A stretch of DNA of 64,000 bases from contig NZ_CP091277.1 of the NCBI RefSeq assembly GCF_029633965.1, forward strand, positions 1,113,940 through 1,177,939, read 5' to 3'. Positions within the stretch are counted from its first letter, which is position 1, and each line of letters starts with the position of its first letter. Shown here piece after piece: positions 8,075 through 17,962 of this stretch. Made by a program: the position numbers and the translations under genes. The stretch comes from Methanogenium sp. S4BF. GTDB lineage: Archaea > Halobacteriota > Methanomicrobia > Methanomicrobiales > Methanomicrobiaceae. Below the pieces are notes generated by a model that saw only the letters and a program-made list of their open reading frames with translations, did no database searches and was not told the origin of the DNA.

Positions 8075-9892
8075 ATGGTGACCAGATTCAAAAACAACAT
8101 ACGCAGTACACCATGCGTATTCTCAGTTCTGCTGATATTCATGCTGATCTCAGCACCCGTATCCGCATGCACGATCTTTGCCGTCACCCCCGGCGCCTCA
8201 GAGGACGGCTCCATGTATGTCGGACACACGAATGATGGTGTCGGCTTTGACTGGAGAAATTACGACGACATCAGCCTCATCTACATACCGGCTGCAGACC
8301 ATGCACCGGGTGAGAAGCGGGCCGTCGCATTCGATCCCAACAGCGGCTCCGATGCGGCCGGAAATAAGGCAGACGGCAGTTCCGAGGCTGTTCTCGGGTA
8401 TATCGACCAGGTGCCCCACACCTATGGTTACTATACCGCATCCTACGGCATGATAAACGAACATCAGCTGGTAAGCGGCGAGTGCACGGACTATGCCAAA
8501 ATCCAGCTCGGTGCAGAGGAAGGGAAGCGAATCTTCTATTCGTCTGAACTTTCCAATGTGGCCCTCGAACGCTGCACAACCGCACGGCAGGCAATCGAAC
8601 TGGTCGGAGAACTGATTGAGACATACGGCTACTACGGCACCGGTGAGACCCTCATCTTCGCTGACCCGAAGGATGCATGGGTTATTGAGATGTGCTCCAG
8701 TCCGGAAGGCACCGGCGGCCTCTGGGCGGCAGAGAGGATACCGGACGGAGAAGTCTTTGTGGCCGGAAACGAATTCCGGATTCGTGAGATCGTTCCAAAC
8801 GACCCCGATATGCTCTACGCGACGGACCTCTTCCGCATCGCAGAGGAGAACAACATGTGGACACCTGCGGACGGACCACTCGACTGGCTGGAAGCAACAA
8901 GCTATGGCGAATACTCCCACCCCTACTACTCCCTGATGCGTGTCTGGAGCATCCAGCACCGTCTGGCGCCATCACTTGGACTGAGCCCGTATGTGGAGAA
9001 TTCCTACACACAAAGCTATCCGTTCACCATCACACCCGACGAAAAAGTCAACCTGACAACCGCGTTCTCTCTCTTCCGGGACCATTACGAGGGAACGGAA
9101 TTTGATCTGACAACAGGCGTTGCCGCTGGGCCCTTCGGCAATCCGTACCGGTATCTCGGCCCCGCCGATGCCCACACCGATTTCCAGAATGAGACGTCCA
9201 TTGAAGTCCGTCCCGGTGCAAACCCCCGACCTGTCTCCGCAGTGTTTTGTGCCTACAGCTATGTAGCACAGGCACGGGCAGGCCTCCCCGACCCTGTGGG
9301 CGGGGTGCTCTGGTTTGGCCCGGCCGTCACGTACGAAACCGTGTATACACCAATGTACGCCGGTGCCCTGAATGTATCAATCCCCTATGCCACCGGCGAC
9401 AGGAAAGTGTATGATCCGGAATCTGCCTACTGGATCTTCGATTTTGTCACCAACTGGGCAATGCTCCGCTACGATGCAATGATTGTTGATATCCAGGCAA
9501 AACAGTCAGGACTTGAATCTGAGTCTATTGAAGCAGTAAAGACAACAGACGCACAGGCAGTTGAACTGATTCAGGCAGGAGATGAAACAGGGGCACGCCA
9601 GCTCCTCACCAATTTCAGCGTGGAAAGAGGCGATGAAATAATTGATTATTGGAAAGCCCTCACCGGCATGCTCGTGGTAAAATATTCAAACGGCCTCATC
9701 ACCGACCCCACAAATGAGAGTGTTGAAGAGTCCGGCTATCCGGCGTGGTGGTATGATACCGCAGATTACCAGTATGGCCCCCGGGTGTATGAGCTTGACG
9801 CACTTCGCGAGACAGAGGGCCTCAACTATACCGGCCGGTCTGTATGGGTGCCAAAAAATGCATCATTTGATGAGATTCTGAGCCTCATCTGA
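8075..9892 (+). CDS. Secreted C69-family dipeptidase (Ntn hydrolase)
   Basis: Peptidase of 605 residues from the C69 / PepD dipeptidase group. A signal peptide covers residues 1-31 and ends ISAPVSA. Cleavage there would expose Cys32 of CTIFAVTPGA, the N-terminal nucleophile of this class. GHTNDGVG, the conserved glycine- and aspartate-rich continuation, and later TLIFADPKDAWVIEM are family motifs. The C-terminal ~150 residues are helical and typical of archaeal members. It is expected to act outside the cell on small peptides. The gene has its own TATA-like box and no SD, so it is probably near-leaderless. Confidence 0.9.
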   Translation: MVTRFKNNIRSTPCVFSVLLIFMLISAPVSACTIFAVTPGASEDGSMYVGHTNDGVGFDWRNYDDISLIYIPAADHAPGEKRAVAFDPNSGSDAAGNKADGSSEAVLGYIDQVPHTYGYYTASYGMINEHQLVSGECTDYAKIQLGAEEGKRIFYSSELSNVALERCTTARQAIELVGELIETYGYYGTGETLIFADPKDAWVIEMCSSPEGTGGLWAAERIPDGEVFVAGNEFRIREIVPNDPDMLYATDLFRIAEENNMWTPADGPLDWLEATSYGEYSHPYYSLMRVWSIQHRLAPSLGLSPYVENSYTQSYPFTITPDEKVNLTTAFSLFRDHYEGTEFDLTTGVAAGPFGNPYRYLGPADAHTDFQNETSIEVRPGANPRPVSAVFCAYSYVAQARAGLPDPVGGVLWFGPAVTYETVYTPMYAGALNVSIPYATGDRKVYDPESAYWIFDFVTNWAMLRYDAMIVDIQAKQSGLESESIEAVKTTDAQAVELIQAGDETGARQLLTNFSVERGDEIIDYWKALTGMLVVKYSNGLITDPTNESVEESGYPAWWYDTADYQYGPRVYELDALRETEGLNYTGRSVWVPKNASFDEILSLI

Positions 9893-10033
9893 GTATCAGC
9901 CAACCATATCATTTTTTTATTTCAGTTCAGCGGACACCGACTCCTGCCGAAGATGGATAATAACCGGTGCCTGCCGTAACCGATTCCCTTCCGCCTGACC
10001 ACAACAAATGGCATCAGGAATGCCTACCTGCAG

Positions 10034-10918
10034 ATGACCGTCTCACCCGACCGGGTGGATGCAAACGGCGGCAGCACAGCCATCCGGATATTCCGTCAGG
10101 GCGACGACGGAGTGACAGAAGTGCTGAACACGACCTCCCTCGGGACTACCGCTGACGGCATGATGATCTTTGAGGCATTCTCCCCCAGTGGCTTCTCCTC
10201 ATTTGCCATAGCCGCGACCACTGCGCAACCCACTCCAACACCAACACCTATACCCACACCTGCGCCGGTTCCGGGGGGCGACAGCGACAGCAGCACAACC
10301 TTTTCAGCTGCAACAACCGGCGCCCTGCGGGCCGGAGAAACAGCCAGCCTTTCGGTCAGCAACTCACCGGTCACCCTGATTGCGGTAGATATGAAGACAG
10401 ATGCACCTGCCCTGCTTGTTACCGTAACCGACCAGCAGAACCGTCCGGACGGAGTGCCGTTGTCTGGAAACAACATCTGGCGCTATCTCTCTTTCACACT
10501 CTATCGTGCAGACCCGGCTGCGATAGCCGATGCCATGATCACCTTTGGCGTGCCTGAAGACGTCCTCGGTGGAAAGACAGCGGTGCTGATGCGGCTGAAC
10601 GGTCAGGAATGGGAATCACTCCCGACCGAACCCGCAGGCACGGATGGGAAAAACCTGCTCTTCACCGCTGAAACACCCGGGTTTTCCTGGTTTGCAATCG
10701 CTATCGTAGATGCAGCCGCATCAACGGGTGATGTTCCGGAAGGCGTCCCCACAGAACCAGCCGAACAGCTCCCTGCAGCAACTTTCACGCCTGCTTCCCC
10801 AACGACTCAGGCTACCACCACCCCCACCTCTGTACCCCCCACACAGACTCCACTCCCCATAGCAGGAGTGCTGTTCGGTGCTGCAGGAATCGCCTTCCTC
10901 TTCAGGAGAATGCGATAA
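10034..10918 (+). CDS. Surface protein C-terminal fragment with PGF-pre-PGF-like domain
   Basis: The 294-residue product begins in the middle of a domain: the tail FEAFSPSGFSSFAI is followed by a Thr/Pro linker, a full PGF-pre-PGF-like domain (about residues 90-225, with MRLNGQEWESLPTEP and ETPGFSWFAIAI), a second Thr/Pro stalk and a C-terminal anchor TPLPIAGVLFGAAGIAFLFR followed by basic residues. The last part looks like an archaeosortase-type sorting tail. The reading frame stays open and domain-like upstream to a TAA at 9977, with no signal peptide, so this is probably the 3' remnant of a larger S-layer-related gene. Confidence 0.7.
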   Translation: MTVSPDRVDANGGSTAIRIFRQGDDGVTEVLNTTSLGTTADGMMIFEAFSPSGFSSFAIAATTAQPTPTPTPIPTPAPVPGGDSDSSTTFSAATTGALRAGETASLSVSNSPVTLIAVDMKTDAPALLVTVTDQQNRPDGVPLSGNNIWRYLSFTLYRADPAAIADAMITFGVPEDVLGGKTAVLMRLNGQEWESLPTEPAGTDGKNLLFTAETPGFSWFAIAIVDAAASTGDVPEGVPTEPAEQLPAATFTPASPTTQATTTPTSVPPTQTPLPIAGVLFGAAGIAFLFRRMR

Positions 10919-11076
10919 TTACCTCCGGGACCACAGGGGCACACCTCACCTTTTTCTTTTTTTATTCACGGTTTTTCCTTTTCGATCAGAATCCGGCACC
11001 CCGAATTTCAACTGACAAAATAAGGGCAAACAGAGACAGGTTCACTCCGGAAAAAAAGGAGATGCAGGACTTTATT

Positions 11077-12201
11077 TCAGGAATCTGCATCAGGTCGGAC
11101 GATTGTTGCCATGTGTGATACCGTTTCATCATCAAAAACGGGTATTGTAGTAATGAAATAGCGTTTGATACCGGATGTATTCGTCATATCGACAACTCCC
11201 TGCCATGCTGCACCCCGTTTAAAGAGTTCCCGGTACCCGTCTGCATCTCCAACAAAGGCGGGAGGAAGCATTTCGAAGACCGGTTTGTCTATTTCAGGTG
11301 TACCATATGACATGGTCAGGCAGAACTCCTGAAAGGCCGTATTGAAAAGAACCAAGTTAAGCTGGCTGTCCATAAAATATACCGGATCCTTGATGATCTC
11401 AATCACCTGGCGCGGTGTGACTGCAGAAACCTCAGGCGGTCCGGCTACAATCGGATGGGTCAAAACAAGGACAAACTCACGCAGTTCACCGTCAGAACCA
11501 CGAATCGGCTCAACGGTAAGAGTGAACTGCTGCTGTTCCCCCGTGCCTGTCGTGGCAACAACCGTATCCGACCAGCGGATCAGTCCCCGTTTAGTCTTTT
11601 CCATGCGATCCAGGGAATCAATAAAGGTCTCCATATCTGTCACGCCGGGATCCAGAATACTGAAGAGAGTGTGATTTCCAATCTCTTCTGTGCTCCAGTC
11701 CCAAAGTGCCTGTGCAGAGGCATTGAACCTCCGCAGAGTACCATCCGGCCCTGTTGAGATGACTGCATCGGGGATCAGGGAGAATATCGACGACAGAATT
11801 GCCTCCTCAACCTGAGATTTCTGTGAGGATGTGTGTTTGCCAATCGCCAGTTCAATATTTGAATACAGTTCCCGATCATTGAACGGTTTGGTCATAAAGC
11901 CATATGATTTGGTTTTGATGACCCGTGATACTGTTGTATCATCCGAGTATGCCGTGAGAAAAATCACCGGGATGGTGTAATACATGTTAATCGCATTTGC
12001 TGTTTCAATGCCATCCATCGTACCTTCAAGACGGATATCCATCAGGATCAGATCCGGCCAGGTTTCTTTTGCGATACGAATGGCATCATTCCCCCGACTT
12101 GCCACCCCTACAACTTCATATCCCATGTGTTTCAGCGAGGCCTCAATCTGCATCGCCACAATAGCTTCATCCTCAACAATCAGAATTCGTTTCTTTGTCA
12201 T
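11077..12201 (-). CDS. Response regulator REC-PAS-PAS
   Basis: Protein of 374 residues with an N-terminal receiver domain (about 1-125): acidic pair in VEDEA, phospho-acceptor Asp in LILMDIRLEG, Thr in VIFLTAYSD and Lys in MTKPFNDREL. Two PAS-like domains follow (about 130-250 and 265-374). No DNA-binding or enzyme output is seen. It follows the neighbouring regulator (12223-13257) by 21 bases, and both lie directly downstream of the large kinase, so the three are likely one transcript and one pathway. Such REC-PAS proteins are common in Methanomicrobia. Confidence 0.9.
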   Translation of the reverse strand: MTKKRILIVEDEAIVAMQIEASLKHMGYEVVGVASRGNDAIRIAKETWPDLILMDIRLEGTMDGIETANAINMYYTIPVIFLTAYSDDTTVSRVIKTKSYGFMTKPFNDRELYSNIELAIGKHTSSQKSQVEEAILSSIFSLIPDAVISTGPDGTLRRFNASAQALWDWSTEEIGNHTLFSILDPGVTDMETFIDSLDRMEKTKRGLIRWSDTVVATTGTGEQQQFTLTVEPIRGSDGELREFVLVLTHPIVAGPPEVSAVTPRQVIEIIKDPVYFMDSQLNLVLFNTAFQEFCLTMSYGTPEIDKPVFEMLPPAFVGDADGYRELFKRGAAWQGVVDMTNTSGIKRYFITTIPVFDDETVSHMATIVRPDADS

Positions 12202-12222
12202 TTTTACACCTCTTCATTATCC

Positions 12223-13257
12223 TCAATCATCCCAGATCTTCTTCAGGGATGAATGGCAATCAGATTTCAGTACACCCACATCAATCTGTGAAAGTGAGAT
12301 CACCACCTGTTCTGCATGGGCGGCAATCTGCTGCATAACGGTATTCCCGTGTCCGTTGAGTCCCCTGAACTCACCCAGAAGAGACAGGACTTCATCATAG
12401 GTCTCAAACAATGACTGAATCCGGGATTCGAGCTTCTTCGCATACGTTGCATCAGACACCATGGTGACCACAAACGAATCACCCCCAACGGTAACAAACG
12501 GCCGGAAATGGATATCCACAGCATGTTCCCCTCCATCCTGCCTGAATACATTTCTCATCCGGAGCGGTTTATTCCGGGCAAATACCTCCCGATAGTCATT
12601 AACTGTACCCACCAGAACAGCCGGTGCAACCTCATACACCATCTGTTTTTTTCCACACTCTGCAGTACTGAACCGACTGCACAGACACCGAAAGGCATCA
12701 TTGAAGAGTACAAGCCTGAGATTTTTATCCACCACACAGACCGGAACATTCAGAGATTCAAGAGCCAGCCGTTCCAGTCCCACCGTATTTTCATGCAGGT
12801 CCTGCTTCTCCGCCCTCTCCGGTTCACGGGGACGAGGTAAGGGATGATCCTCTTTTGCCACGGGTTCGCTGGTTTGCCGGATGACCCTGTGCTTATGAAA
12901 TGCCATCTCAATGGTTGTATAGAGGTCGCGTTCCCGGAATGGTTTGAGAAGATACCCGTAGGGCTGGGTCTGGATGGCACGGGAAAGTGTCGCCTGATCC
13001 GAGTGGGCAGTCAGATAAACGACAGGGATTGAGTAGAGTGAACTGATGCGTGTGGCCGCTTCAATCCCATCCATCGACCCGTCAAGGCGGATATCCATCA
13101 GCACCAGATCCGGCATCACCTCTCCTGCCATCTGGATGGCATCCGGCCCGTTTGTCACCGCACCTGCTACCTGGTACCCCAGCTTCTGCAGAACATCTTC
13201 CAGGGTCATTGCCACAATCACCTCATCTTCGACAATCAGAATTCGTTTCTTTTCCAT
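12223..13257 (-). CDS. Response regulator REC-PAS
   Basis: Protein of 344 residues. The receiver (about 1-122) has VEDEV, LVLMDIRLDG with the phospho-Asp, VVYLTAHSD and LLKPFRERDL. A linker rich in Pro/Glu precedes one PAS domain (about 170-290), and a helical tail follows. The ATG at 13257 is preferred over a GTG two codons earlier because GGTG stands just upstream. It lies 16 bases after the histidine kinase gene. The receiver is clearly paralogous to that of the next gene downstream; no output domain is present. Confidence 0.9.
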   Translation of the reverse strand: MEKKRILIVEDEVIVAMTLEDVLQKLGYQVAGAVTNGPDAIQMAGEVMPDLVLMDIRLDGSMDGIEAATRISSLYSIPVVYLTAHSDQATLSRAIQTQPYGYLLKPFRERDLYTTIEMAFHKHRVIRQTSEPVAKEDHPLPRPREPERAEKQDLHENTVGLERLALESLNVPVCVVDKNLRLVLFNDAFRCLCSRFSTAECGKKQMVYEVAPAVLVGTVNDYREVFARNKPLRMRNVFRQDGGEHAVDIHFRPFVTVGGDSFVVTMVSDATYAKKLESRIQSLFETYDEVLSLLGEFRGLNGHGNTVMQQIAAHAEQVVISLSQIDVGVLKSDCHSSLKKIWDD

Positions 13258-13273
13258 AGACACACCATTAAAC

Positions 13274-16200
13274 TCATGATTTCTTTTTTTCCGGGAATTT
13301 CATCGTAAATTTAGCACCATTTTCACCGTCAACCTCCAATGTCCCCTTCAACTGGGATCGGAGCAACCGTGCCACCAGCTTGAGGCCAAGGGAATTTGCG
13401 GTATAAATATCAAAATCCGGGGGCAGGCCCCGACCATCATCGGCAATGATGAGCGTCAGAAGGTCATCGTCATCCCGGTGCAACTCAACAGTGATTATGC
13501 CATTTTTATCCCCATCGAAGGCATATTTTACAGAATTAGTCAGTAATTCATTCACAATGAGGCTGCAGGGAATCGCAGTATCAAGATTGAGTGAAATATC
13601 ATCAACCAAAACATTCAGGCTGATGTGCGAGGTATCGGTTTCTGAGCGAAGAATATTTGAAGCCAGTCTCTGCAGGTGTTCCCGTGCATGTATGAAAGCG
13701 AGGTTCTCAGACTGGTACAGGCTTTCATGCACCAGTGCCATCGTCATAATCCGGTTTTCACACTCCTTGAGGTGAACTACAGCATCGTCATCCCCCATGG
13801 AGAGCGCCTGGAGCTTAATGAGCCCCGATATGATCTGAAGGTTGTTTTTCACCCGGTGATGAATCTCCATCAGGAGCACCGACTTTTCGTCCAGCGAATC
13901 CTTGATCTGTGTCTCGTAGTCCTTCAGTTCAGTGATATCAGTAAAAGAGAGCACATGCCGTTTCGTTCCGGGGATCAGGTCAATGCTGATGTAGCATTGC
14001 CGTAGTTTTCCCCATTTATCGCACAATTCTGCTTCATACTGATGTGAACGTCCCCCGGCATCGCGATCTGCCTCAGCGAAATAATTCCTGACACCCTCCC
14101 GGTCATTTTCAGCGACAAATACATCCCATTTCAGCTTACCTTCCACTTCACCCAGCGGATATCCGAATAGTTTTTCCAGGGTCAGATTTCCCAGAGATAT
14201 GAGGCCGTCCTCTTCTACGAGCGCCAGTGCAGTGCCGCTGGTTCCGAAGATCGTCCGGTAGAGAGTTTCAGAATAATAAAGTGCTTCTTCTGCACGTTTT
14301 GTCTCAGTCACGTCAACCACCGAGGCCATCAGACAAACCGGCCAGCCCTGATCATCAATGATATCCGAGGCATGCGCCTGACCGATAAAAGAGGATCCAT
14401 CCTTCTTCTTAGCCTCGATTTCACCGACGAAGACACCTGTTTCATACAGGCCGCTGAGCAGATCAGCCCCCTGTTCTCTCAGTACCAGCAGTTCGTCCAT
14501 ACCCCTGCCAGGCATTTCAGCAGGAGATTCATATCCCCACATTTCGACTGCTGCGTCATTGGCATAGGTAACGTTTCCGTTGAGATCAAAGATCACAACA
14601 CCACTGATAGCTGAAGATATCGCATAGTCCTTGATTTTAAGTTCCTTTTCAGCATCACGCCGTTCCTCTTCAAGGGCGATGCTGTGGAGTGCAAAACCAA
14701 TATCATCAGCCACTTCAACAAAGATCGCTTTCTCTTCTGCGTCTGAAGCAAGATCCCGGGGAAGGGAAATACTCAGGAGACCATAGACATCCCCCTCATG
14801 CTCAAGCCTGACACACATCTGGCCATAGCCATCCGGGTGCCTGCTGATGACCGGGTCCACACAGACAGGGCAGGGATCCTCAAAAATAAATACGTCGGAT
14901 GACGACAGCACCTCGTTGCATGAGACTGCCAAATCGGTGCGTCGCATCTGTTTTGCCTGCTGAATGAAGGCATCATCGTATCCTTGCTCTGATGTCCGGC
15001 ATATGACACCACCCTCTCCATCAAAAAGATGAATGGCAGCACGATAGTAGCCACGGGTCTCAGTGAGTGTCTTGCATACCTGCTGTACTAACCGGTCCCG
15101 GTTCTTTTCACGGACGATGAGCTCATTGACATTCCGCACAGCCAGGATCACCTGATGAAGATGTTCAACCCGTTCTTCTGCCGCTTTCCGCTCGGTGATA
15201 TCCATGAGCGTCCCGACGATGGCAGTGCCGCCCATGTATGATATCGGGGTCCCATACACCTCACAGACAATCTCATCACCGGATTTTTTGATTCCCCGGA
15301 ACTCGTAGTGTGCAGAGTCAGCTTTACCGGAAAGTCTCTCCCGGATATGCCCTTCAACTACAGGGAGATCCTCCGCATGAACAAGCAAAGAGTATTGGCT
15401 GTCAATCAGTGCTTCACGTTCATATCCAAACATCTCCGCACCGCGGGGATTGATATAGCGAAGAATACCATCCTGAACAATATACGTGCAGACCAGTGAC
15501 TTCTCCACCGGATCTCTGAATACTTCGTCTACTTCGTCGCGATGAATGGCAGCACCGATGATACCTGCTGCAGCCTGCAGGGCATCTATCTCGGTACGCG
15601 TCCACTCGCGATCATGCACACAGTCATAGAAGCCAATAAAGCCCCACCACTGCGAATCCGTGAATATCGGCACGACCATGAACGAACGGATGCCCCACGG
15701 CTCAAAGTATGTACGTTCACATTCAGGGAAGTCCCTGACATTCCCCGAGAGAGGCACGCCGGCAGAGAGGGATGCCTCCCAGCGGGCAAAACCGTCCGCG
15801 TAGCACACATCACGCAGACGATCTCCATTGGGAAGGGAGGCAATCCCATCCGCGGTCCAGAAACCATAGTTTTTGGTACGGAGCAGGCCTGATTCAGTAT
15901 CAATATAGTTCTGGAACACATAGGCCCTGCTTGATCCGGTTGCCTCTCCCAGACGCTGCATGACATCTGAGAGATGGGTGTCCCATGCTGTGTCACCAAG
16001 GAAGTGGCCGGCAGAGAAACTCACTGCGTCAAGTATGGCATCACGGCGCCGGAGAGCTTCTTCTGCACGCTTACGCTCGGATATATCACGGGAAATGCCA
16101 AATAAGGCAGCCTGCCCACCCCACACTCCCAGTGTGACCTTCGTTTCAACGGGAATTTCTTCCCCATCCTTCGTCATAAGGGGAAGACGGCAGAAATCAG

Positions 16201-17962
16201 AGATTCCCGCCATCATCTCAGCGACAACCGCTGTCACCTCATCCCGTGCCCATACAGGGTGCACTTCAGGGATGGCCATCATCTGCAGTTCATCTGCTGA
16301 GTAGCCCAGCCGTTTTGCAACCACCGGATTTGTGTGGAGAATCAGGCCCCGCTCATCACACACAAAGAGAAAGTCCTCAAGCGAATCAAACAGCATCTGG
16401 AGATTTTTCCGGCTCTCACCAGAGGAGACTTCAGCCTGAATGCGTGCAATCGCATTCCCTACCTGTGCTGCGATGGTCTCAAGCTCTGTCCGGCTCTCAA
16501 GGGGGATATCATCCGGTTCATAAGATCCGACAGTAAAACACCCAATCACAGATTCCCTGTCCATAATGGGTATGCACCCCACTGTCCGGAGACCGCCACC
16601 GGTTTGCCTAAAAGCATCTCCGGATTTCGGAAACACACACTCAGAATAACATGGCTCCCCGCGAAGAATGATCTCACCCACTTCTGAGTCAGCAGAAAAA
16701 AACAATGGTAACGATTCGGTTACAGGAGCACCAGCCCCAGAGGAGGCAAGAATAAAGTCACCCGTTCTTTTATCGATGAGATAGAGCCCGCCACGATCCA
16801 GTCCGGCTACCTTCATCGCAGCACCAACGGAAAGCTCGGATGCACGTGTTACCGATGATATCGATGCCAGCGCAACACCAAGGTCACGCTGAATACAGGT
16901 CCGGAATTCTGCCCGTTTCTGGAGGGTGACGTCACGGAATGTGACAATCGTTGCCAATTCCCCATGGAATGAGATTCGTTTCCCCCGTCCCTCTACAGAC
17001 AGGGTCCTTCCATTGAATGTCTGAATCTCAAAGACGCCCTGAAATGTCCCATTTTCATCTACAATCTCACTCTCGGATGGAGGATGCATCTGAAACGGGG
17101 TCCCGGAAAAAAGAAAGTTCCGGAGATTTTTTTGTTTCAGTTCAGCCACTGAGCCAAGCCCCGAAACGGTAACCGCAGCCTTGTTGCCAAAAAGAATCGT
17201 CCCTTCGGCATCATAGATAACCGAGGGGTCGACCATATTGTCTGCCAGGAAATGAAAGAGCTCTTCCCGCTCTGCGATCCTCCGTTCTGCTCCCTTTCTT
17301 TCCGTGATGTCGGCAATATTCACTGCAACATTTCCATCCGGAAGCCGTGATGCAAAGAGGAGGAGGTGCTTTTCCTTACCATCCGCCAGGGTACGTGATA
17401 TTTCATGGTTCTGAACGTACGTTTCATGGCGCATATGGTCAAGAAAGGCCTTCATCTCCGCATCATCCCTGCAGAATGAAGCAAATCCGGAATGACTGCA
17501 TCCGGGAATGGCCTCCATCAGGTTTCTGCACTGCTCGTTCTGCTCAATGATCATTCCGGTATCTCCATCAAGGACACAGATACCATTTCCCGAATTATCG
17601 AAGACATTCCGGTAGCGCTGTTCATTCATCTGCATCTTCATGGAAAGTGAAGAGATGACCACCGTAATACTAATGTACACATAGAACTGCGTCATCGCCG
17701 GGACTATCTGCAGGAGGGATTCAGGCAGAATGAAAAGAGCAAACACGATGAGGTAGAGGACCCCGGTAAGAACACTCAGCATCACTGCCTGACGTGGATA
17801 TTTAAACGCTCCCAGAAGAATCGGGAAATACAACAGATGTGCAATAATCACGTTGGTTTCACCGGAGAAGAAATAGAGAGTCAGCTCCGAAATGATGAAA
17901 CTAAATATTGCAATGCCAAGTATGAAGTTATTGAGATATTCTCTATTATTCAGGTATTTCAA
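13274..17962 (-). CDS. Giant membrane-bound multi-PAS/GAF histidine kinase
   Basis: Sensor kinase of 1562 residues. Four to five membrane helices occupy about residues 10-115. At least six PAS and three GAF domains follow in alternation (for example PAS near 117, 235, 520, 830, 1115 and 1230; GAF near 355, 640 and 955). The C-terminus is a HisKA_2-type dimerisation/phosphoacceptor region with MEIHHRVKNNLQIISGLIKL and an HATPase with NELLTNSVKYAF and DDGRGLPPDF. No ATG is available near the N-terminus. A TTG at 17962 follows GGGGCGAT, and a stop lies six codons upstream, so a TTG start is likely. Two response regulators follow immediately. Confidence 0.92.
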   Translation of the reverse strand: MKYLNNREYLNNFILGIAIFSFIISELTLYFFSGETNVIIAHLLYFPILLGAFKYPRQAVMLSVLTGVLYLIVFALFILPESLLQIVPAMTQFYVYISITVVISSLSMKMQMNEQRYRNVFDNSGNGICVLDGDTGMIIEQNEQCRNLMEAIPGCSHSGFASFCRDDAEMKAFLDHMRHETYVQNHEISRTLADGKEKHLLLFASRLPDGNVAVNIADITERKGAERRIAEREELFHFLADNMVDPSVIYDAEGTILFGNKAAVTVSGLGSVAELKQKNLRNFLFSGTPFQMHPPSESEIVDENGTFQGVFEIQTFNGRTLSVEGRGKRISFHGELATIVTFRDVTLQKRAEFRTCIQRDLGVALASISSVTRASELSVGAAMKVAGLDRGGLYLIDKRTGDFILASSGAGAPVTESLPLFFSADSEVGEIILRGEPCYSECVFPKSGDAFRQTGGGLRTVGCIPIMDRESVIGCFTVGSYEPDDIPLESRTELETIAAQVGNAIARIQAEVSSGESRKNLQMLFDSLEDFLFVCDERGLILHTNPVVAKRLGYSADELQMMAIPEVHPVWARDEVTAVVAEMMAGISDFCRLPLMTKDGEEIPVETKVTLGVWGGQAALFGISRDISERKRAEEALRRRDAILDAVSFSAGHFLGDTAWDTHLSDVMQRLGEATGSSRAYVFQNYIDTESGLLRTKNYGFWTADGIASLPNGDRLRDVCYADGFARWEASLSAGVPLSGNVRDFPECERTYFEPWGIRSFMVVPIFTDSQWWGFIGFYDCVHDREWTRTEIDALQAAAGIIGAAIHRDEVDEVFRDPVEKSLVCTYIVQDGILRYINPRGAEMFGYEREALIDSQYSLLVHAEDLPVVEGHIRERLSGKADSAHYEFRGIKKSGDEIVCEVYGTPISYMGGTAIVGTLMDITERKAAEERVEHLHQVILAVRNVNELIVREKNRDRLVQQVCKTLTETRGYYRAAIHLFDGEGGVICRTSEQGYDDAFIQQAKQMRRTDLAVSCNEVLSSSDVFIFEDPCPVCVDPVISRHPDGYGQMCVRLEHEGDVYGLLSISLPRDLASDAEEKAIFVEVADDIGFALHSIALEEERRDAEKELKIKDYAISSAISGVVIFDLNGNVTYANDAAVEMWGYESPAEMPGRGMDELLVLREQGADLLSGLYETGVFVGEIEAKKKDGSSFIGQAHASDIIDDQGWPVCLMASVVDVTETKRAEEALYYSETLYRTIFGTSGTALALVEEDGLISLGNLTLEKLFGYPLGEVEGKLKWDVFVAENDREGVRNYFAEADRDAGGRSHQYEAELCDKWGKLRQCYISIDLIPGTKRHVLSFTDITELKDYETQIKDSLDEKSVLLMEIHHRVKNNLQIISGLIKLQALSMGDDDAVVHLKECENRIMTMALVHESLYQSENLAFIHAREHLQRLASNILRSETDTSHISLNVLVDDISLNLDTAIPCSLIVNELLTNSVKYAFDGDKNGIITVELHRDDDDLLTLIIADDGRGLPPDFDIYTANSLGLKLVARLLRSQLKGTLEVDGENGAKFTMKFPEKKKS

